A stretch of DNA of 64,000 bases from Nonomuraea harbinensis (GTDB taxonomy: Bacteria > Actinomycetota > Actinomycetes > Streptosporangiales > Streptosporangiaceae). The stretch covers positions 43,660 to 107,659 of the forward strand of contig NZ_JAHKRN010000030.1 of assembly GCF_019396385.1 (NCBI RefSeq), written 5' to 3'. A program made the position numbers and the translations under genes. The notes beneath the pieces are model-generated. The model ran no database searches. It saw only the letters and a program-made list of their open reading frames with translations, and was not told the origin of the DNA. This document shows, piece by piece, positions 1 to 9,496 of the stretch (position 1 is its first letter; each line of letters starts with the position of its first letter).

Positions 1-703
1 CCTGGTCGTAGAAGCCGCACGCGGCCGCCGCCTCGGCGATCGCGCTGCCCGAGCGCAGCAGCGCCGCCGCCCGGTGGAAGCGGATCACCCGCGCCGCCGC
101 CTTCGGCGTCAGCCCGACCTGGTCGCGGAAGCGGGACACCAGGTGGCGGTGGCTGCGCTCCAGCGACACGGCCAGCGACGCGACCGGGACCGCGCCGCCC
201 GACTCCAGCAGCCGCGCCCACGCCCACCGCACCTCGGGATCGGGCTCGGGCCCGGCGGCGAACCGCTCGGTGAGCAGCCGCTCGGCCAGCGCCAGCCGTT
301 CAGGCGCGGACGGCGCCGCGGCCAGCCGACCGGCCGCCTCCGCCGCCCACGGGCCGAGCAGCTCCTCCGCCGGCACCGCCAGGTTGACCAGGAGCCGCAG
401 CGGCATCCCGAACAGCCGCCTGGCCCCGAACGGGGTCAGAGCGACCTCGACCCCCTCGGTCGGCCTGGTCATCCGGGTGAGCGTGAACCGGTCGGACGGC
501 CCCGCCCCGAACGAGGTCAGCCGCTTGCCGTCCACCTCCATCGGCGCGGCGAACCCCAGGATCAGCACTCCGCCGGTGACCGCCGCCTCGGCCCGGGTCA
601 ACGGCTCGCCGTGGTCTTCGCGGTAGGCGGCCAGGCGGTGGACGTACGGCCGCAGGGCAGGAGCGGGGGCCGACCCGGTCATGGTCAGCCCCCGCTCGCT
701 CAT
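1..703 (-). CDS. AraC-family transcriptional regulator (3' end outside window)
   Basis: DNA-binding regulator of the AraC/XylS type. The start is an ATG at 703; 234 codons are visible before the window edge. The N-terminal ~160 residues resemble the sensor domain of DUF6597-like AraC proteins. The last visible part is an AraC helix-turn-helix (LAVSLERSHRHLVSRFRDQVG, then GLTPKAAARVIRFHRA and a second helix ending ACGFYDQ), so only the end of the second HTH is missing. It starts 8 bp after the stop of the prolyl oligopeptidase gene upstream and is probably cotranscribed with it. Its target is not evident. Confidence 0.85.
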   Translation of the reverse strand, partial: MSERGLTMTGSAPAPALRPYVHRLAAYREDHGEPLTRAEAAVTGGVLILGFAAPMEVDGKRLTSFGAGPSDRFTLTRMTRPTEGVEVALTPFGARRLFGMPLRLLVNLAVPAEELLGPWAAEAAGRLAAAPSAPERLALAERLLTERFAAGPEPDPEVRWAWARLLESGGAVPVASLAVSLERSHRHLVSRFRDQVGLTPKAAARVIRFHRAAALLRSGSAIAEAAAACGFYDQ

Positions 704-711
704 GCTTTCGA

Positions 712-2775
712 CTATAGGCCGAGCTGCCTGGCCATGAACGTGAGCGTGTCCGCCGACAGGTCGACGGTCCGGCTGATCGAGCGGGCGCCGTGGCCCACCT
801 CGGTCTCGTTGCGCAGCAGGATCGGCCCGTCGCCGGCGGTGGCGTGCTGCAGCGCGGCGCACATCTTCCACGCGTGCAGCGGATGCACCCGCGTGTCGGA
901 CTGGAACACCGTGAACAGCGTCGCGGGGTAACGCACCCCCTCCTCGACGTGGTGGTAGGGCGAATAGGAGCGCAGCCAGCCGAACTGCTCGGGATCGTCG
1001 GCCGAACCGTACTCGACGTTCCAGGTCGCGCCCAGCCCGAACTTCTCGTAACGGATCATGTCGAGCAGCGGCGCCGAGCACACCACGGCCCGGTAGAGGT
1101 CGGGGCGCTGGGTGAGCGCCGCGCCCACCAGCAGGCCGCCGTTGGAGCCGCCCGAGATGCCGAGCTGCCCGGCCGTGGTCACCCCGGTCTCGATGAGGTG
1201 CTCGGCCGCCGCGTGGAAGTCGTCGAACACGTTCTGCTTGTGGGCGAGCATGCCCGCCCGGTGCCAGTCCTCGCCCTCCTCGCCGCCGCCGCGCAGGTTG
1301 GCGATCGCGTACACGCCGCCCGCCTCGACCCAGCTCAGGATCGACGCCGAGTAGCCGGGGGTCATCGAGATGCCGAACCCGCCGTACCCGTAGAGGATCG
1401 CCGGGCGCGGGCCCTCGCCGGAGGCCGGCGAGATGATGAGCATGCGCACGTCGGTGCCGTCGCCGGAGCGGTAGACCACCTGCTCGGTGCGCACCTCCGG
1501 CACGTCCACCGCGCCCGGCGAGGCCGCCCAGAGCGTGGTCTCGCCCGTGCGCGCGTCATAGCGCTGGATGGTCGGCGGAGTGGTGTTGTCGGTGTAGCCG
1601 AACCACGCCTCGTGGCCGCCCTCCGGCCGCTCCGAGATGCTGCCGATGCTGCCCAGGCCGGGCGTCGGCACCTGGCCGATCCGCTCGCCCGTCGCCAGGT
1701 CGTGCACGGTGATCTCGCTGATCGCGTGGCGGGTCCAGCCCACCAGCATCACCGGGCTGTCGAGGTCGTCGAGGATCGCGAAGTCGGACAGCACCGCCTC
1801 CGGGTCCTGCGGGATCAGGTCGCGCCATGCCTCGAACTCCGGCCGGGACGGGTCGGTGACGCACACCCGGGCCCGGGGCGCGTCACGGTCGGTGTGGACG
1901 TACAGCCTGCCGTCGCGGCCGAACACCAGCCCGGTCTGCGCGTCGACGCCCTCCTGCACCACCCGCAGCTCCGGCCGGTCGGCGGGGGAGGCGGTCAGGT
2001 CGGCGACCCACAGGTCGTTGCGCGGGGCGGTGCCCTCGCTGGCCGAGATCTGCAGCCAGCGGCCGTCGCGCGACACCGACACGCCGTAGTAGTTGGTCAT
2101 CTTCATGCCATCACCGAAGATCATCACGTCGTCCTCGGTGGACGTGCCGACCCGGTGCAGATAGACGCGGCGGTGGAACTGACGCTCGTCCTCGGGCACT
2201 TCCGTGCTCGGCAGCCTGCGTACGTAGTAGAAAGCCTCGCCGCCCGGCAGCCACGCGATCGGCGAGTAGCGGCAGCGGTCGATCGGCCCCTCGATCCGCG
2301 TGCCCGTCGCCACGTCGATCACGTAGAGCACCGACTCCTCGTCGCCGCCCACCGAGATCTGGTAGGCCAGCAGCCGCCCTTCCTTGTCGGGCTGCACCGC
2401 GTCCAGCGTCGTCAGCCCCGACGGGTCGAGCGCCATCGGGTCGACCAGCGCCCGCTCGGTGCCGCCGGCCCCGTCGGGCTCCACCACGTAGTAGACCGCG
2501 TGCTCCTGCTCCGGCGTGCGGCGGCTGAAGAAGTAGCGGTCGCCGCGCCACGCGGGCGCGCCCACCGACCCCGACTTCAGCAGCTCGGCGATCCGCGACT
2601 TGAACCGCTGCGGCTCGCTCTCCCGCTTGAACAGCTCGGCCTGCGCGACCAGCCACCGCTCCGTCTCCGGGCTCTCGGGATCCTCCAGCCAGCGGTACGG
2701 GTCGGGAACGGGGATGCCGTGCAGGACGTCGGCGGTTTCCTCGCGTGGCGCCGCCGGATAGGACTCTCGCGTCAT
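712..2775 (-). CDS. Prolyl oligopeptidase family serine peptidase (S9A)
   Basis: Cytosolic peptidase cleaving short peptides after proline. It has 687 residues, the normal length for S9A. The N-terminus PDPYRWLED is typical of the family, followed by a seven-bladed beta-propeller (about 75-410) and a C-terminal alpha/beta-hydrolase domain. The catalytic triad is visible: Ser544 in GGSNGG, Asp627 in FQSDTRVHP and His662 in EVGHGA. No signal peptide is seen. It is upstream of the AraC-type gene with an 8-bp gap. The region 2776-3066 to the divergent HNH gene carries the promoters of both; no clear -10/-35 pair could be assigned there. Confidence 0.95.
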   Translation of the reverse strand: MTRESYPAAPREETADVLHGIPVPDPYRWLEDPESPETERWLVAQAELFKRESEPQRFKSRIAELLKSGSVGAPAWRGDRYFFSRRTPEQEHAVYYVVEPDGAGGTERALVDPMALDPSGLTTLDAVQPDKEGRLLAYQISVGGDEESVLYVIDVATGTRIEGPIDRCRYSPIAWLPGGEAFYYVRRLPSTEVPEDERQFHRRVYLHRVGTSTEDDVMIFGDGMKMTNYYGVSVSRDGRWLQISASEGTAPRNDLWVADLTASPADRPELRVVQEGVDAQTGLVFGRDGRLYVHTDRDAPRARVCVTDPSRPEFEAWRDLIPQDPEAVLSDFAILDDLDSPVMLVGWTRHAISEITVHDLATGERIGQVPTPGLGSIGSISERPEGGHEAWFGYTDNTTPPTIQRYDARTGETTLWAASPGAVDVPEVRTEQVVYRSGDGTDVRMLIISPASGEGPRPAILYGYGGFGISMTPGYSASILSWVEAGGVYAIANLRGGGEEGEDWHRAGMLAHKQNVFDDFHAAAEHLIETGVTTAGQLGISGGSNGGLLVGAALTQRPDLYRAVVCSAPLLDMIRYEKFGLGATWNVEYGSADDPEQFGWLRSYSPYHHVEEGVRYPATLFTVFQSDTRVHPLHAWKMCAALQHATAGDGPILLRNETEVGHGARSISRTVDLSADTLTFMARQLGL

Positions 2776-3066
2776 GCTCGAACCCTACGGCAAAGCACGA
2801 GGCCCGGAGGTTGGCGTAAAGGCCTGGTGATACGGGAATAAACCGTAACGTGCGTCCCTCTGGTCATTCCGGGCCGGACGTTAAGGGGTGGCGGGGACGC
2901 TGCGGTGAACGCCAGACTTGCTGACAGGACGGTGCCGTGGTGTCCATCCGCTGGGCCGTCCGGCGGAGGTCCACGTGATGGTTGTGCCGAAGCCCCAGGA
3001 GGGGCGAATAGCCGGGACATGCCACGGCATGTCTCCTTCGAATTGGGTGCGGCGGGGAGAGGCCCG

Positions 3067-3576
3067 ATGATGCGCCAAGTCCTGCTGCTCAACGCCACCT
3101 ACGAGCCCTTGACCACGCTTTCCCTGCACCGTGCCATCGTGCTCGTGCTGCGGGAGAAGGCCGACATCATCCACCGTGACGGCCGCGGAGCCGTGCTGCG
3201 CTCCACCAGCCGGACGCTCGACGTGCCGTCGGTCATCCGGCTCAGGAGATACGTCCGCATCCCGTACCGATCCCGTATCCCCCTGACCAGAGCCGCCCTC
3301 ATGCGGCGCGACGACTACCGGTGCGCCTACTGCGGGCAGCGGGCCGAGACCATCGACCACGTCGTCCCCCGCTCCAGGGGCGGCGCCCACACGTGGGAGA
3401 ACTGCGTCGCCTCGTGCTCGCCGTGCAACCACAGGAAGGCCGACAAGTACCTGGAGGAGCTGGGGTGGACCCTGAGTGTCGCCCCGTCCGTGCCACGGGG
3501 CGCTCACTGGCGGTTGATCGGCGCCTCGCTCGTCGGCGACCCCCAATGGGCGCCCTACCTTGAAGCGGCTGCCTGA
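3067..3576 (+). CDS. HNH endonuclease
   Basis: Small HNH-family nuclease of the conserved actinobacterial type that opens with (M)MRQVLLLNATYEPL. The start at 3067 was chosen because GGGGAGAGG lies just upstream and the family begins here; an upstream in-frame extension to 2905 has no such support. The HNH/zinc region is YRCAYCG ... TIDHVVPRSRGG ... WENCVASCSPCNHRKAD, with two CxxC pairs, the general-base His in the DHV motif and the final His of the finger. It has 169 residues. The substrate is unknown; the family is near-universal in actinomycetes and is not linked here to a restriction system. Confidence 0.9.
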   Translation: MMRQVLLLNATYEPLTTLSLHRAIVLVLREKADIIHRDGRGAVLRSTSRTLDVPSVIRLRRYVRIPYRSRIPLTRAALMRRDDYRCAYCGQRAETIDHVVPRSRGGAHTWENCVASCSPCNHRKADKYLEELGWTLSVAPSVPRGAHWRLIGASLVGDPQWAPYLEAAA

Positions 3577-3579
3577 CCC

Positions 3580-3604
3580 GGGCCCGGCACCTCGTGCCGG
3601 GCCC
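3580..3604 (+). terminator. Hairpin terminator after the HNH gene
   Basis: Perfect 11-bp stem GGGCCCGGCAC / GTGCCGGGCCC with a 3-nt loop, 4 nt after the HNH stop codon. There is no T-run, as is usual for high-GC actinomycetes. Confidence 0.7.
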
Positions 3605-3719
3605 GCGTGCCCTTCGGGCTACTCCCAGGTGCCGGGCCGGCTCGTGCTCTTCACCGAACCGGCAGGCTACGCCCGGGTGACTTTCCAGCCCTGAGGGCGT
3701 TCCGGGCTACTCTGATGGC

Positions 3720-3926
3720 ATGCCGCGTTACGACTACCGCTGCCGCGCCTGCGGCTCCACGTTCGAGGTGTCCCGGCCGATGTCGGCGTCCAGCGACCCG
3801 GCCGCCTGCCCGGAGGGCCACGACGACACGGTCAAACTGCTTTCCACCGTCGCCATGACCGGCTCCGCCGCCACCCCGCCCCCTGCCTCGGGCGGTGGCT
3901 GCTGCGGCGGCGGTTGCTGCGGCTAG
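3720..3926 (+). CDS. FmdB-like zinc-ribbon protein
   Basis: 68-residue protein of the FmdB / CxxC_CxxC_SSSS family (named after a putative regulator of formamidase). The N-terminus MPRYDYRCRACG has the first CxxC pair (Cys8, Cys11), and AACPEGH provides the second ligand set. The C-terminus is a flexible Gly/Cys tail GGGCCGGGCCG, common in actinobacterial members. Its role is unproven, probably metal- or nucleic-acid-binding. It ends 4 bp inside the convergent deacetylase remnant. Confidence 0.85.
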   Translation: MPRYDYRCRACGSTFEVSRPMSASSDPAACPEGHDDTVKLLSTVAMTGSAATPPPASGGGCCGGGCCG

Positions 3927-5185
3927 CTCTCGGCGGATGCCGCCAGGTTTCCCCTCGGAGTCACGCGCAGGCCGGTGAAGACCGGCCAGCGCCGGTCGGC
4001 GCGGTCGCGAACGATCGACAGCGCGATGCCGCCGGTGTCGCCGGCGCCGTGGCGGCTCGGCGCGCTGAGCCGGACCGTTCCGTCGACCAGCGCGACGATC
4101 CTGCTTCCTCGCACCGTGAGCAGCACGTGGTGGGCGGCACCGGGTGCGAGCGGCTGCTCGTCGAGGACGCGCCCCCCGCTCCGGCCGCGGATGAGCTGGG
4201 CCGTGTGGGCGGACAGCCGGATCGCCACCGGCGCCCGCCCGCCGACGCGGGCGTAGAGGCCGGCGGTGTTCGTGTTCGCGGCAAGCCGGGACACCCGCAC
4301 GTCCACGGCGTAGTGGTCCCAGTCCGCCGAGCCGTAGGGGGCGTAGGCGGCGTATCTGAAGGTGTCGCGGCCCGCCTGCGAGCGCCTGCCGGTCAACGGG
4401 AAGTCGCCCGGCCCCACGGGTTCTCCACTGACGGACGTCCACCGCTCGTGGTCTTCCAGCGGCGTCCCGCGGGGCGGGATCTCGGTGCGCCGCACCACCT
4501 CGCGCATCAGGACGTCGGCCGTCGTGTCCGCCCGGACCTCCAGCCGCTCGTACTCCTGCGCCACCGAAGATCTGCGGCTGGGCGGCATCGGACGCGAGGC
4601 GTGGTTGCTCATCGCCAGCGCGAACGAGTCTTTGATCACACGGTCGGCGAAGGCGGACGCGTGCCGTTCCGCTTCTGGCGTGGGCGTTTCGGTGGAGACC
4701 CTCGCCCCGGAGCTGACCGAGAACCGAGCCGCGCGCGGCCCCATGCCATGGGCTCCCATGGCCGCGTCGCCGGAGTCGGAGAAGGGGTGGGAGAACAGGA
4801 CCGGCCGGGGCAGCCCATGCTGGTGGAACGCGCGGAACATCGCCGCGAAATCGGCTCGGATGCGCGCTTGATAGCGGGCGAGGCTCTCCCACTCGCCGGC
4901 CGCGGCGGAGTAGACCCGGTTGGTCAGCGGCGATCCGGTCCGCCCGCCGGGCCCGGTCACAACCCGGGCGTGCAGGTCGTGGGTGTGACTCTGGAAGTCC
5001 CACCGTCCCGATGCCGCCATCCGGGAGACCTCCTCCCAGGACAGGTAGTACGGACTGCGGCCTACCAGGCCGGTGATGAGGAACGCCGAGGCCCGCATGC
5101 CGTGACGGGCCAGGATCGCGTCGCCGTGGATCCACAGGCCGCGTGCCCCGTCGTCGAACGTGATCACGACCGAACGTCGACGCAC
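3923..5185 (-). pseudogene. Polysaccharide deacetylase-lectin protein, N-terminally truncated
   Basis: 420 codons open from a GTG at 5185. The first recognisable motif, SVVITFDDGARG, is the core NodB metal-binding motif, which normally lies well inside the protein after a signal peptide, so the 5' part is missing. The downstream SHTHDLHARV is the second metal motif, and the C-terminal ~170 residues look like a concanavalin A-like/laminin-G domain. The GTG sits inside the remnant of a glycosyltransferase gene read in another frame and has no ribosome binding site of its own. Inferred: a deletion fused the 5' half of a GT2 gene to the 3' part of this gene. It may still be translated, but without its export signal. 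Confidence 0.75.
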
Positions 5186-5188
5186 CGC

Positions 5189-5903
5189 CGAGGAAACGGT
5201 CCTCGGCCCAGGCGGGAAGGTAGTTGTAGATCGCGTCCCGGCGGAAGACCGCCAGCGGCCCGGAGACGCAGACGACCGCGCCGAAGACCGACTCGGCCGC
5301 CTTGATCACCCGGCACTGGCCCTCTTACCACACGTCCTGCGCACGCGAGAGCATGCTCTGATCGGCGTTGAGCGCGCGCGTGTGCCCACTGACCGCGCCC
5401 AGTTCAGGGTGCCGGACGAGCGCCGGGACGCAGCGGGACAGGGCGTCCGCGGCCAGCACGCAGTCGGAGTCGGTGAAGGCGACCACGTCGCCGGTGGCAC
5501 GTTCCATGCCGCGGACGAGCGCCCGTTTCTTGCCTACGTCCTCCTCCAGGAAGAGGACCTCGATAGGCAACCGGCGGGCGAGATCCCGCAGGACGTCCGG
5601 CGTGCCGTCGTTGGAGGCGTCGTCCACCACGATGACCTGCACACCCTCGGCGTCTCCCGCCACCATGGATTGCACGCACGCCTCGATGCCCGACTCCTCG
5701 TTGCGCACCGCGACCAGGAAACTGACGGTGGGCTGAGCCGGCAGCGGGACGAACAGGTCTGTGTCGCGACCGCGGCGCAGTGACGGGATGGCGCGGCCGA
5801 GAAGCAGGAGCAGCGGGAACAGCAGCACCAGCGTCGCCACCCGCCGGATGCCGTGCTGGATGCCGGGGTCCAGGCTGCGCAGCCGCTCACGGACCCCTTC
5901 CAT
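5189..5903 (-). pseudogene. GT2 glycosyltransferase, 5' fragment with nonsense codon
   Basis: The start codon ATG at 5903 begins a membrane-anchored family-2 glycosyltransferase (hyaluronan/poly-GlcNAc synthase-like). One hydrophobic segment, LVLLFPLLLLLG, is followed by the GT-A core SFLVAVRNEESG, VIVVDDASNDGTPD and TDSDCVLAADAL. At 5325-5327 a TAA replaces the expected Tyr codon in the conserved W-Y-EGQ stretch, and homology continues in the same frame (CRVIKAAESVFG, LPAWAEDRFLGG) to about 5189, where the deacetylase frame begins. The catalytic (Q/R)xxRW region and C-terminal membrane helices are absent. Both a nonsense change and a deletion are therefore present. Confidence 0.8.
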
Positions 5904-6120
5904 ACGCGGCGGGCCGGTCTGGGATCTTCGAGGGCAGGGTGTGTCGGAAGCGGTGACAGCAGGCGAGACAACTGATGGAGAGCGCACGATATCCCGGTGC
6001 TGAGCGTGAACAAGCATCGCCACTTGATCGAGAAGCACCCTAACCAGCTTCGCCGAGGCCGGAGGGGGATCGACACCGTGATTCTGTAGAAGACCGGGCC
6101 CCGCGAACATCCCCAAGGGT

Positions 6121-6154
6121 GGGCGGCGTGCCTGGTGGGATGGGCACGCCGCCC
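6121..6154 (-). terminator. Hairpin terminator after the WYL gene
   Basis: 12-bp perfect inverted repeat GGGCGGCGTGCC / GGCACGCCGCCC with a 10-nt loop, 9 bp beyond the stop of the WYL gene on the minus strand. The rest of 5904-6163 shows nothing recognisable. Confidence 0.65.
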
Positions 6155-6163
6155 GGGGGGAGG

Positions 6164-6658
6164 TCAGGCGGCCCTGGTGCGCTTGCGGCGCTGGAACGGC
6201 AGGAAGCGGTCGGCCAGGTGGGGGCGGGACGGGGTGAGGGTGGGCTCGACGGCGAGGATGCGGTCGAAGCGGAAGGCGCGGATCGCGCGGCGCATCCGGC
6301 ACACTCCCACGAGATACCAGAAGTCGCGGTGGACCAGGCAGGTCACCGGCTCGACCTCGCGGCTGGTGACGGTGCCGGCGGCGTCGCGGTAGTGGAGGCG
6401 GACCATCATGCGGCCGGTGATGGCGTCGGCGATGAGCCGGGCCCGCGCGGCCACCTCGGCGGGCAGCGGCTCGACGAGGGTGTCGAGGGTGGCGGCGATG
6501 ACGTCGTCGTCGAGGTCGAGATGATCGAGGGCGTGCTGCAGGCCGCGCCGGGCGGTGACGGCTTGCGGGCCCGACCCCAGGTGAGCCAGGGACAGAGCGA
6601 GGGCGGCGATCTCGGCGGTCGTCAGCGGTTGCGTCTGGGGCTTCACGACTTCAGCCAT
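6164..6658 (-). CDS. WYL-domain protein, short form
   Basis: 164-residue protein whose C-terminal half is a WYL ligand-binding domain: MMVRLHYRDAAG, then REVEPVTCLVHRDFWYLVGVC with the W-Y-L signature, then RAFRFDRI. No helix-turn-helix precedes it, so unlike the usual WYL repressors (about 320 aa) it is probably not a DNA-binding protein alone. It could be a stand-alone sensor or a shortened regulator. It is preceded by an ilvD gene in the same orientation, separated by a strong hairpin at 6700-6733, so it is likely a separate transcript. Confidence 0.85.
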   Translation of the reverse strand: MAEVVKPQTQPLTTAEIAALALSLAHLGSGPQAVTARRGLQHALDHLDLDDDVIAATLDTLVEPLPAEVAARARLIADAITGRMMVRLHYRDAAGTVTSREVEPVTCLVHRDFWYLVGVCRMRRAIRAFRFDRILAVEPTLTPSRPHLADRFLPFQRRKRTRAA

Positions 6659-6699
6659 ACCCCAAGCATAGGTAAAGTCACTGACATTTTCGAAAGTGT

Positions 6700-6733
6700 G
6701 TACGGCAGGCGACAGGAGTGTCGCCTGCCGTAC
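6700..6733 (-). terminator. Strong inverted repeat after ilvD
   Basis: Perfect 15-bp stem GTACGGCAGGCGACA / TGTCGCCTGCCGTAC with a 4-nt loop (GGAG), 4 nt beyond the ilvD stop. Most likely the ilvD transcription terminator. Confidence 0.75.
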
Positions 6734-6737
6734 AGGG

Positions 6738-8576
6738 TCACTTGGACAGCTGCGACAGGTCGCGCGAGGCGCCGGTGGAGGCCGAGGTCGTCATGGCCGC
6801 GTACGCCTGCAGCGCCGCGCTCACCGGCCGGTCGCGGTCGCGCGGCCGGAACCCGCCCAGCTCGGCCAGCAGCCGCTCGCGGCGGGCCGCCAGCTCGGCC
6901 TCGGGGACGTGCAGCTCCAGCTTGCGGGCGGGGATGTCGATCTCGACGAGGTCGCCGTCCTCGACGAGCGCGATCGTGCCGCCCTCGGCCGCCTCGGGGG
7001 AGGCGTGGCCGATCGACAGCCCGGACGTGCCGCCGGAGAAGCGGCCGTCGGTGATCAGCGCGCACGCCTTGCCCAGGCCCTTGCCCTTGAGGAACGAGGT
7101 CGGGTAGAGCATCTCCTGCATGCCGGGGCCGCCCTTGGGGCCTTCGTAGCGGACGATCACCACGTCGCCCTCCTTGACCCGGTCGTTGAGGATGCCCTCG
7201 ACCGCCTGCTCCTGCGACTCGAACACGACGGCCGGCCCGGTGAACTTCCAGATCGACTCGTCGACGCCGGCGGTCTTCACCACGGCGCCGTCGCGGGAGA
7301 TGTTGCCGTAGAGCACGGCGAGGCCGCCGTCGGCGGTGTAGGCGTGTTCGAGGTCGCGCACGCACCCGTCGGCGCGGTCGAGGTCGAGGGAGTCCCACCG
7401 GTTGTCCTGCGAATAGGGCTTGACGGTGCGGACGTTGCCGGGCGCGGCGTGCCACAGCTCCGTCGCCTCGGGCTTGACCGAGGGCGACATCGGGTCCCAG
7501 GCGGCGAGCAGGTCGCCGAGCGTGCCGCCGTTGACCGTCGGGACGTCGCGGTGGAGCAGCCCGGCCCGGTCGAGCTCGCCCAGGATGGCGGGGATGCCGC
7601 CGGCCCGGTGGACGTCCTCGACGTGGTACTTGCTGGTCGCCGGGGCGACCTTGCACAGGCACGGCACCCGCAGGGAGATCTCGTTGATCTCCTTGAGCCC
7701 GAAGTCGACCTCGGCCTCGCGGGCCGCGGCCAGGATGTGGAGGATCGTGTTGGTGGATCCGCCCATGGCGACGTCGAGCGTCATCGCGTTCTCGAACGCC
7801 TCGCGGGTGGCGATCGAGCGCGGCAGCACCGACTCGTCGCCCTCCTCGTAGTAGCGCCGGGTGATCTCGACGAGCGTGCGGCCGGCCTCCTCGAAGAGGT
7901 CCTTGCGCGCCTTGTGGGTGGCCAGGATCGTGCCGTTGCCGGGCAGCGCCAGGCCGATGGCCTCGGCCAGGCAGTTCATGGAGTTGGCGGTGAACATGCC
8001 GGAGCACGAGCCGCAGGTCGGGCAGGCGCTCTCCTCCATCTCCAGCAGCTCGGCGTCGGTGACGGAGTCGTCGGCGGAGGCGATCATCGGGTCGATGAGG
8101 TCGAGCTTGCGGCCGGGCGTCTTGCCGGCCTCCATCGGACCGCCGGAGACGAAGACCGTCGGGATGTTGAGCCGGAACGCGGCCAGCAGCATGCCCGGCG
8201 TGATCTTGTCGCAGTTGGAGACGCAGATCATCGCGTCGGCGCAGTGGGCGTTGACCATGTACTCGACGGCGTCGGCGATGAGCTCGCGCGACGGCAGCGA
8301 GTAGAGCATGCCGCCGTGGCCCATGGCGATGCCGTCGTCGACCGCGATCGTGTTGAACTCGCGGGGGATGGCACCCGCCTCGCGGATCGCCCCGGACACC
8401 ACGTCGCCGACGTCGCGCAGGTGGACGTGGCCGGGCACGAACTGGGTGAAGCTGTTGGCCACCGCGATGATCGGCTTGCCGAAGTCGCTCCCGGCTACGC
8501 CGGTCGCCCGGAGCAGGGCCCGGGCACCGACCATGTTCCTGCCGTGGGTGACGGTACGAGACCTGAGGGCGGGCAT
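6738..8576 (-). CDS. ilvD: Dihydroxy-acid dehydratase
   Basis: Fe-S enzyme of valine, isoleucine, leucine and pantothenate synthesis, converting 2,3-dihydroxy-3-methylbutanoate to 2-ketoisovalerate. It has 612 residues, the normal length. Typical motifs: GKPIIAVANSFTQFVPGH, the Mg-binding DDG at 80-82, SNCDKITPGM with Cys122, and PTCGSCSGMFTANSMNC with the cluster cysteines (Cys188/191/202). The start is MPALRSRTVTHGRNM, the usual actinobacterial N-terminus. No other ilv genes are nearby, so it is a stand-alone gene ending in a strong hairpin. Confidence 0.97.
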   Translation of the reverse strand: MPALRSRTVTHGRNMVGARALLRATGVAGSDFGKPIIAVANSFTQFVPGHVHLRDVGDVVSGAIREAGAIPREFNTIAVDDGIAMGHGGMLYSLPSRELIADAVEYMVNAHCADAMICVSNCDKITPGMLLAAFRLNIPTVFVSGGPMEAGKTPGRKLDLIDPMIASADDSVTDAELLEMEESACPTCGSCSGMFTANSMNCLAEAIGLALPGNGTILATHKARKDLFEEAGRTLVEITRRYYEEGDESVLPRSIATREAFENAMTLDVAMGGSTNTILHILAAAREAEVDFGLKEINEISLRVPCLCKVAPATSKYHVEDVHRAGGIPAILGELDRAGLLHRDVPTVNGGTLGDLLAAWDPMSPSVKPEATELWHAAPGNVRTVKPYSQDNRWDSLDLDRADGCVRDLEHAYTADGGLAVLYGNISRDGAVVKTAGVDESIWKFTGPAVVFESQEQAVEGILNDRVKEGDVVIVRYEGPKGGPGMQEMLYPTSFLKGKGLGKACALITDGRFSGGTSGLSIGHASPEAAEGGTIALVEDGDLVEIDIPARKLELHVPEAELAARRERLLAELGGFRPRDRDRPVSAALQAYAAMTTSASTGASRDLSQLSK

Positions 8577-8661
8577 GGAGCTTCTCCCATCGTCGAGCGT
8601 CCATCCATGGTACGGCCAGCCGCCCGGTAACTGAGACGGATGTCCACGACCCGATACGGCG

Positions 8662-9471
8662 TCAGGCGGGGACGCGGATCGCGGCGAGCTGGGTCGCCTG
8701 CGCCACCAGGCGGTCCCGCGAGTCCCACACCATGGCCGTCTCGTCCATCCTCCCGCCGCCCACCTCGGTGACCGACAGGCGCACCTTGACCGGGCCGGGG
8801 GCCGGCAGGCGCAGCACGTGCGCGGTGAGCTGGATCGTCGGCGCCCAGCCCGGCAGGCCCAGGTCGTAGGAGGCCGGGGGCACCGGGTCGAGGGCCAGCA
8901 GCAGGCTGAGCGGGTCCCACGCGGCGCCGTCCTTGAGCCGCTGCCAGGTGTCGAGCCGCCCGCGCAGGGACGGCTCGCCGAACACGAAACCCACCTGCTC
9001 GGGGTGGAGCCGCAGCTCCAGCACGTCCATGAGCGGCACCGGGAAGGCGTTGCCCGGCACCTCTCTCGGCGCCAGGAAGCAGGACTCCTCCGGGGGCATC
9101 TCGACCGCCGGCGCCGACGTCCAGCGCGGATCGGCGTCGTCCAGCAGGCCGAGCGTCACCAGCGCGGCCACCCGCGGCCTGCCCTGCTGCGCGAGCTCCG
9201 CCCTGACCTGGGTCACGGTCCTCCCGGCGCGCAGCACCTCGACCAGGACCTCGGCCGGCCCGGGCTCCGGCGGCTCGGCGAACGACGCGCTCACGGCGGT
9301 CACGTGCGGGTGCCCGGGGCCCGCCGCGCTTTCGAGCGCCGCCCTGGCCAGCACCGCCATCAGGTAGCCGCCGTGCAGCTTGTCGCCGACGCTCCACGTC
9401 GCGTCCAGCCTGGCCTCGTACGTGCCCTGGCCGGTGGTCTTGACCGCCGTCGCCTCGTCGAATCGCGTCAT
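8662..9471 (-). CDS. Acyl-CoA thioesterase-like double hot-dog protein
   Basis: 269-residue protein of the TesB-like (4HBT_3) thioesterase superfamily. The N-terminal hot-dog has WSVGDKLHGGYLMAVLARAA and a beta-strand region TAVSASFAEPPEPG; a second hot-dog follows from about 140 (SLLLALDPVPPA ... TIQLTAHVLR). It probably hydrolyses fatty acyl-CoA; chain length is not predictable. Divergent from the TetR gene at 9533, with a palindromic operator in the 61-bp gap, so it is probably the repressor's target. Confidence 0.85.
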   Translation of the reverse strand: MTRFDEATAVKTTGQGTYEARLDATWSVGDKLHGGYLMAVLARAALESAAGPGHPHVTAVSASFAEPPEPGPAEVLVEVLRAGRTVTQVRAELAQQGRPRVAALVTLGLLDDADPRWTSAPAVEMPPEESCFLAPREVPGNAFPVPLMDVLELRLHPEQVGFVFGEPSLRGRLDTWQRLKDGAAWDPLSLLLALDPVPPASYDLGLPGWAPTIQLTAHVLRLPAPGPVKVRLSVTEVGGGRMDETAMVWDSRDRLVAQATQLAAIRVPA

Positions 9472-9496
9472 GTGCTCCCCTTCGCAGAGGATCAGA

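Noticed and set aside
790..2841. Long open frame of 683 codons antisense to the prolyl oligopeptidase gene
   Set aside because: Composition is that of a high-GC shadow (His/Arg/Gly-rich, no domains); the opposite strand encodes a textbook S9A peptidase.
2905..3066. 54-codon N-terminal extension of the HNH protein
   Set aside because: No homology or RBS, whereas 3067 has both.
6696..8630. Long frame antisense to ilvD
   Set aside because: No motif, skewed composition, fully covered by intact ilvD.
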